Shown one piece after another: positions 5,631 through 6,062 of a stretch of 6,062 nucleotides of DNA. Source of the DNA: Treponema sp. (GTDB lineage Bacteria; Spirochaetota; Spirochaetia; Treponematales; Treponemataceae); contig JAFOTA010000143.1 of the NCBI GenBank assembly GCA_017421145.1, forward strand, positions 1 through 6,062, given 5' to 3'. The translations under genes were made by a program, and so were the position numbers. The notes under the pieces were generated by a model. That model made no database searches. It had not been told where the DNA came from and was given only the letters and a program-made list of their open reading frames with translations. Each line of letters begins with the position of its first letter. Positions within the stretch are counted from its first letter, which is position 1.

Positions 5631-6062
5631 TTACTTTGTTTTTTTGGGAAAAAGTTTTGCCGCTATTGCAGCAGATTTTCCTATGAACATGGAGAATATG
5701 TTCCCTGCTTCTACCGTTCTGTCTGCCACCAGCGGAATCGTCCTGAGCGTGACTCCGTTTGATTTGTATGAAATCGTTCCGTATTGTGCGCCGCATTCAA
5801 TTCTTCCGAAAAGATAGTCCGGGATTGAAACTTCCGTCGTGACGGTCTGAACTTTTTCTGTGTCAGGATCTGCGAGTATAGGGACGGCAAAAGTTTCGTC
5901 CAGTGCCGGCACGAGCTTTACGGCATTTTCTTTTCCACCGAATATGCCTCTGGTGTATTCATGGGAGTTTTCGCCTTTGGGTGCATGGTAGTCAGCGAAA
6001 TTTTCGAATGCAAAATCAAAGAGCCTCTTGTTGTCTTCGACTCTGTATTTGTTTCCTTCTAT
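5631..6062 (-). CDS. D-alanyl-D-alanine carboxypeptidase (DacA/PBP5 type), C-terminal fragment
   Basis: The minus-strand frame is open from the window edge to TAA at 5633-5631, 143 residues of a longer protein. It reads IEGNKYRVEDNKRLFDFAFE at the edge, then GIFGGKENAVKLVPALDE, then a beta-rich part (VTTEVSIPDYLFGRIECGAQ, TIPLVADRTVEAGN) and a last amphipathic stretch (NIFSMFIGKSAAIAAKLFP) ending KKTK. This matches the end of the S11 transpeptidase domain, the PBP5 C-terminal domain and the C-terminal membrane-anchor helix of low-molecular-weight penicillin-binding proteins, which trim the terminal D-Ala from peptidoglycan pentapeptides. The catalytic SxxK, SxN and KTG motifs lie off the window. 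The GTG at 5912 is an internal Val codon, not a start. No clear terminator follows; ssb lies 145 bp downstream on the same strand. Confidence 0.8.
   Translation of the reverse strand: MEGNKYRVEDNKRLFDFAFENFADYHAPKGENSHEYTRGIFGGKENAVKLVPALDETFAVPILADPDTEKVQTVTTEVSIPDYLFGRIECGAQYGTISYKSNGVTLRTIPLVADRTVEAGNIFSMFIGKSAAIAAKLFPKKTK

Overview
The window looks like a piece of a spirochaete chromosome, most likely a Treponema-type organism. The grounds are the style of the single-stranded DNA-binding protein (a start like NAINQIIIEGNVV and an EVSFFEID core), the long U32 protein beginning MTELLAPAGN, and moderate GC by eye. The genus is inferred from remembered family resemblance, not from a search. 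No mobile element, CRISPR array, tRNA or rRNA was seen.

Layout, left to right. (1) 1-54, minus: the first 18 codons of a LysR-family regulator that runs off the left edge. (2) 55-187: a 133-bp divergent control region with facing promoter candidates and repeated 8-mers. (3) 188-2446, plus: metE, cobalamin-independent methionine synthase, complete and with all four zinc ligands. A LysR gene back to back with metE recalls the metR-metE pair of enterobacteria, so the regulator probably controls metE. (4) 2447-2533: three 14-bp tandem repeats starting just after the metE stop, then an extended -10 promoter placed so close to the next start that its transcript would be leaderless or nearly so. (5) 2534 onward, plus: a two-part peptidase U32 family protein (RlhA/TrhP-like). 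Its frame breaks near 4684. The open frame ends at 4759, but a family-like C-terminus continues in the neighbouring frame to 4821. (6) 4822-5047: a convergent intergenic region holding four inverted repeats. (7) 5048-5485, minus: ssb, with its own promoter and a foldable leader. (8) 5631-6062, minus: the C-terminal part of a DacA-type D-alanyl-D-alanine carboxypeptidase that runs off the right edge.

The genes form a methionine biosynthesis/regulator pair, a probable RNA-modification-type U32 protein, a DNA replication/repair protein and a cell-wall enzyme. No shared pathway is evident. I see no clearly new multi-gene system. The points most worth checking are the U32 frame break, the LysR-metE divergent pair, the 14-bp tandem repeats before a leaderless-type promoter, and the structured region between the two convergent genes.
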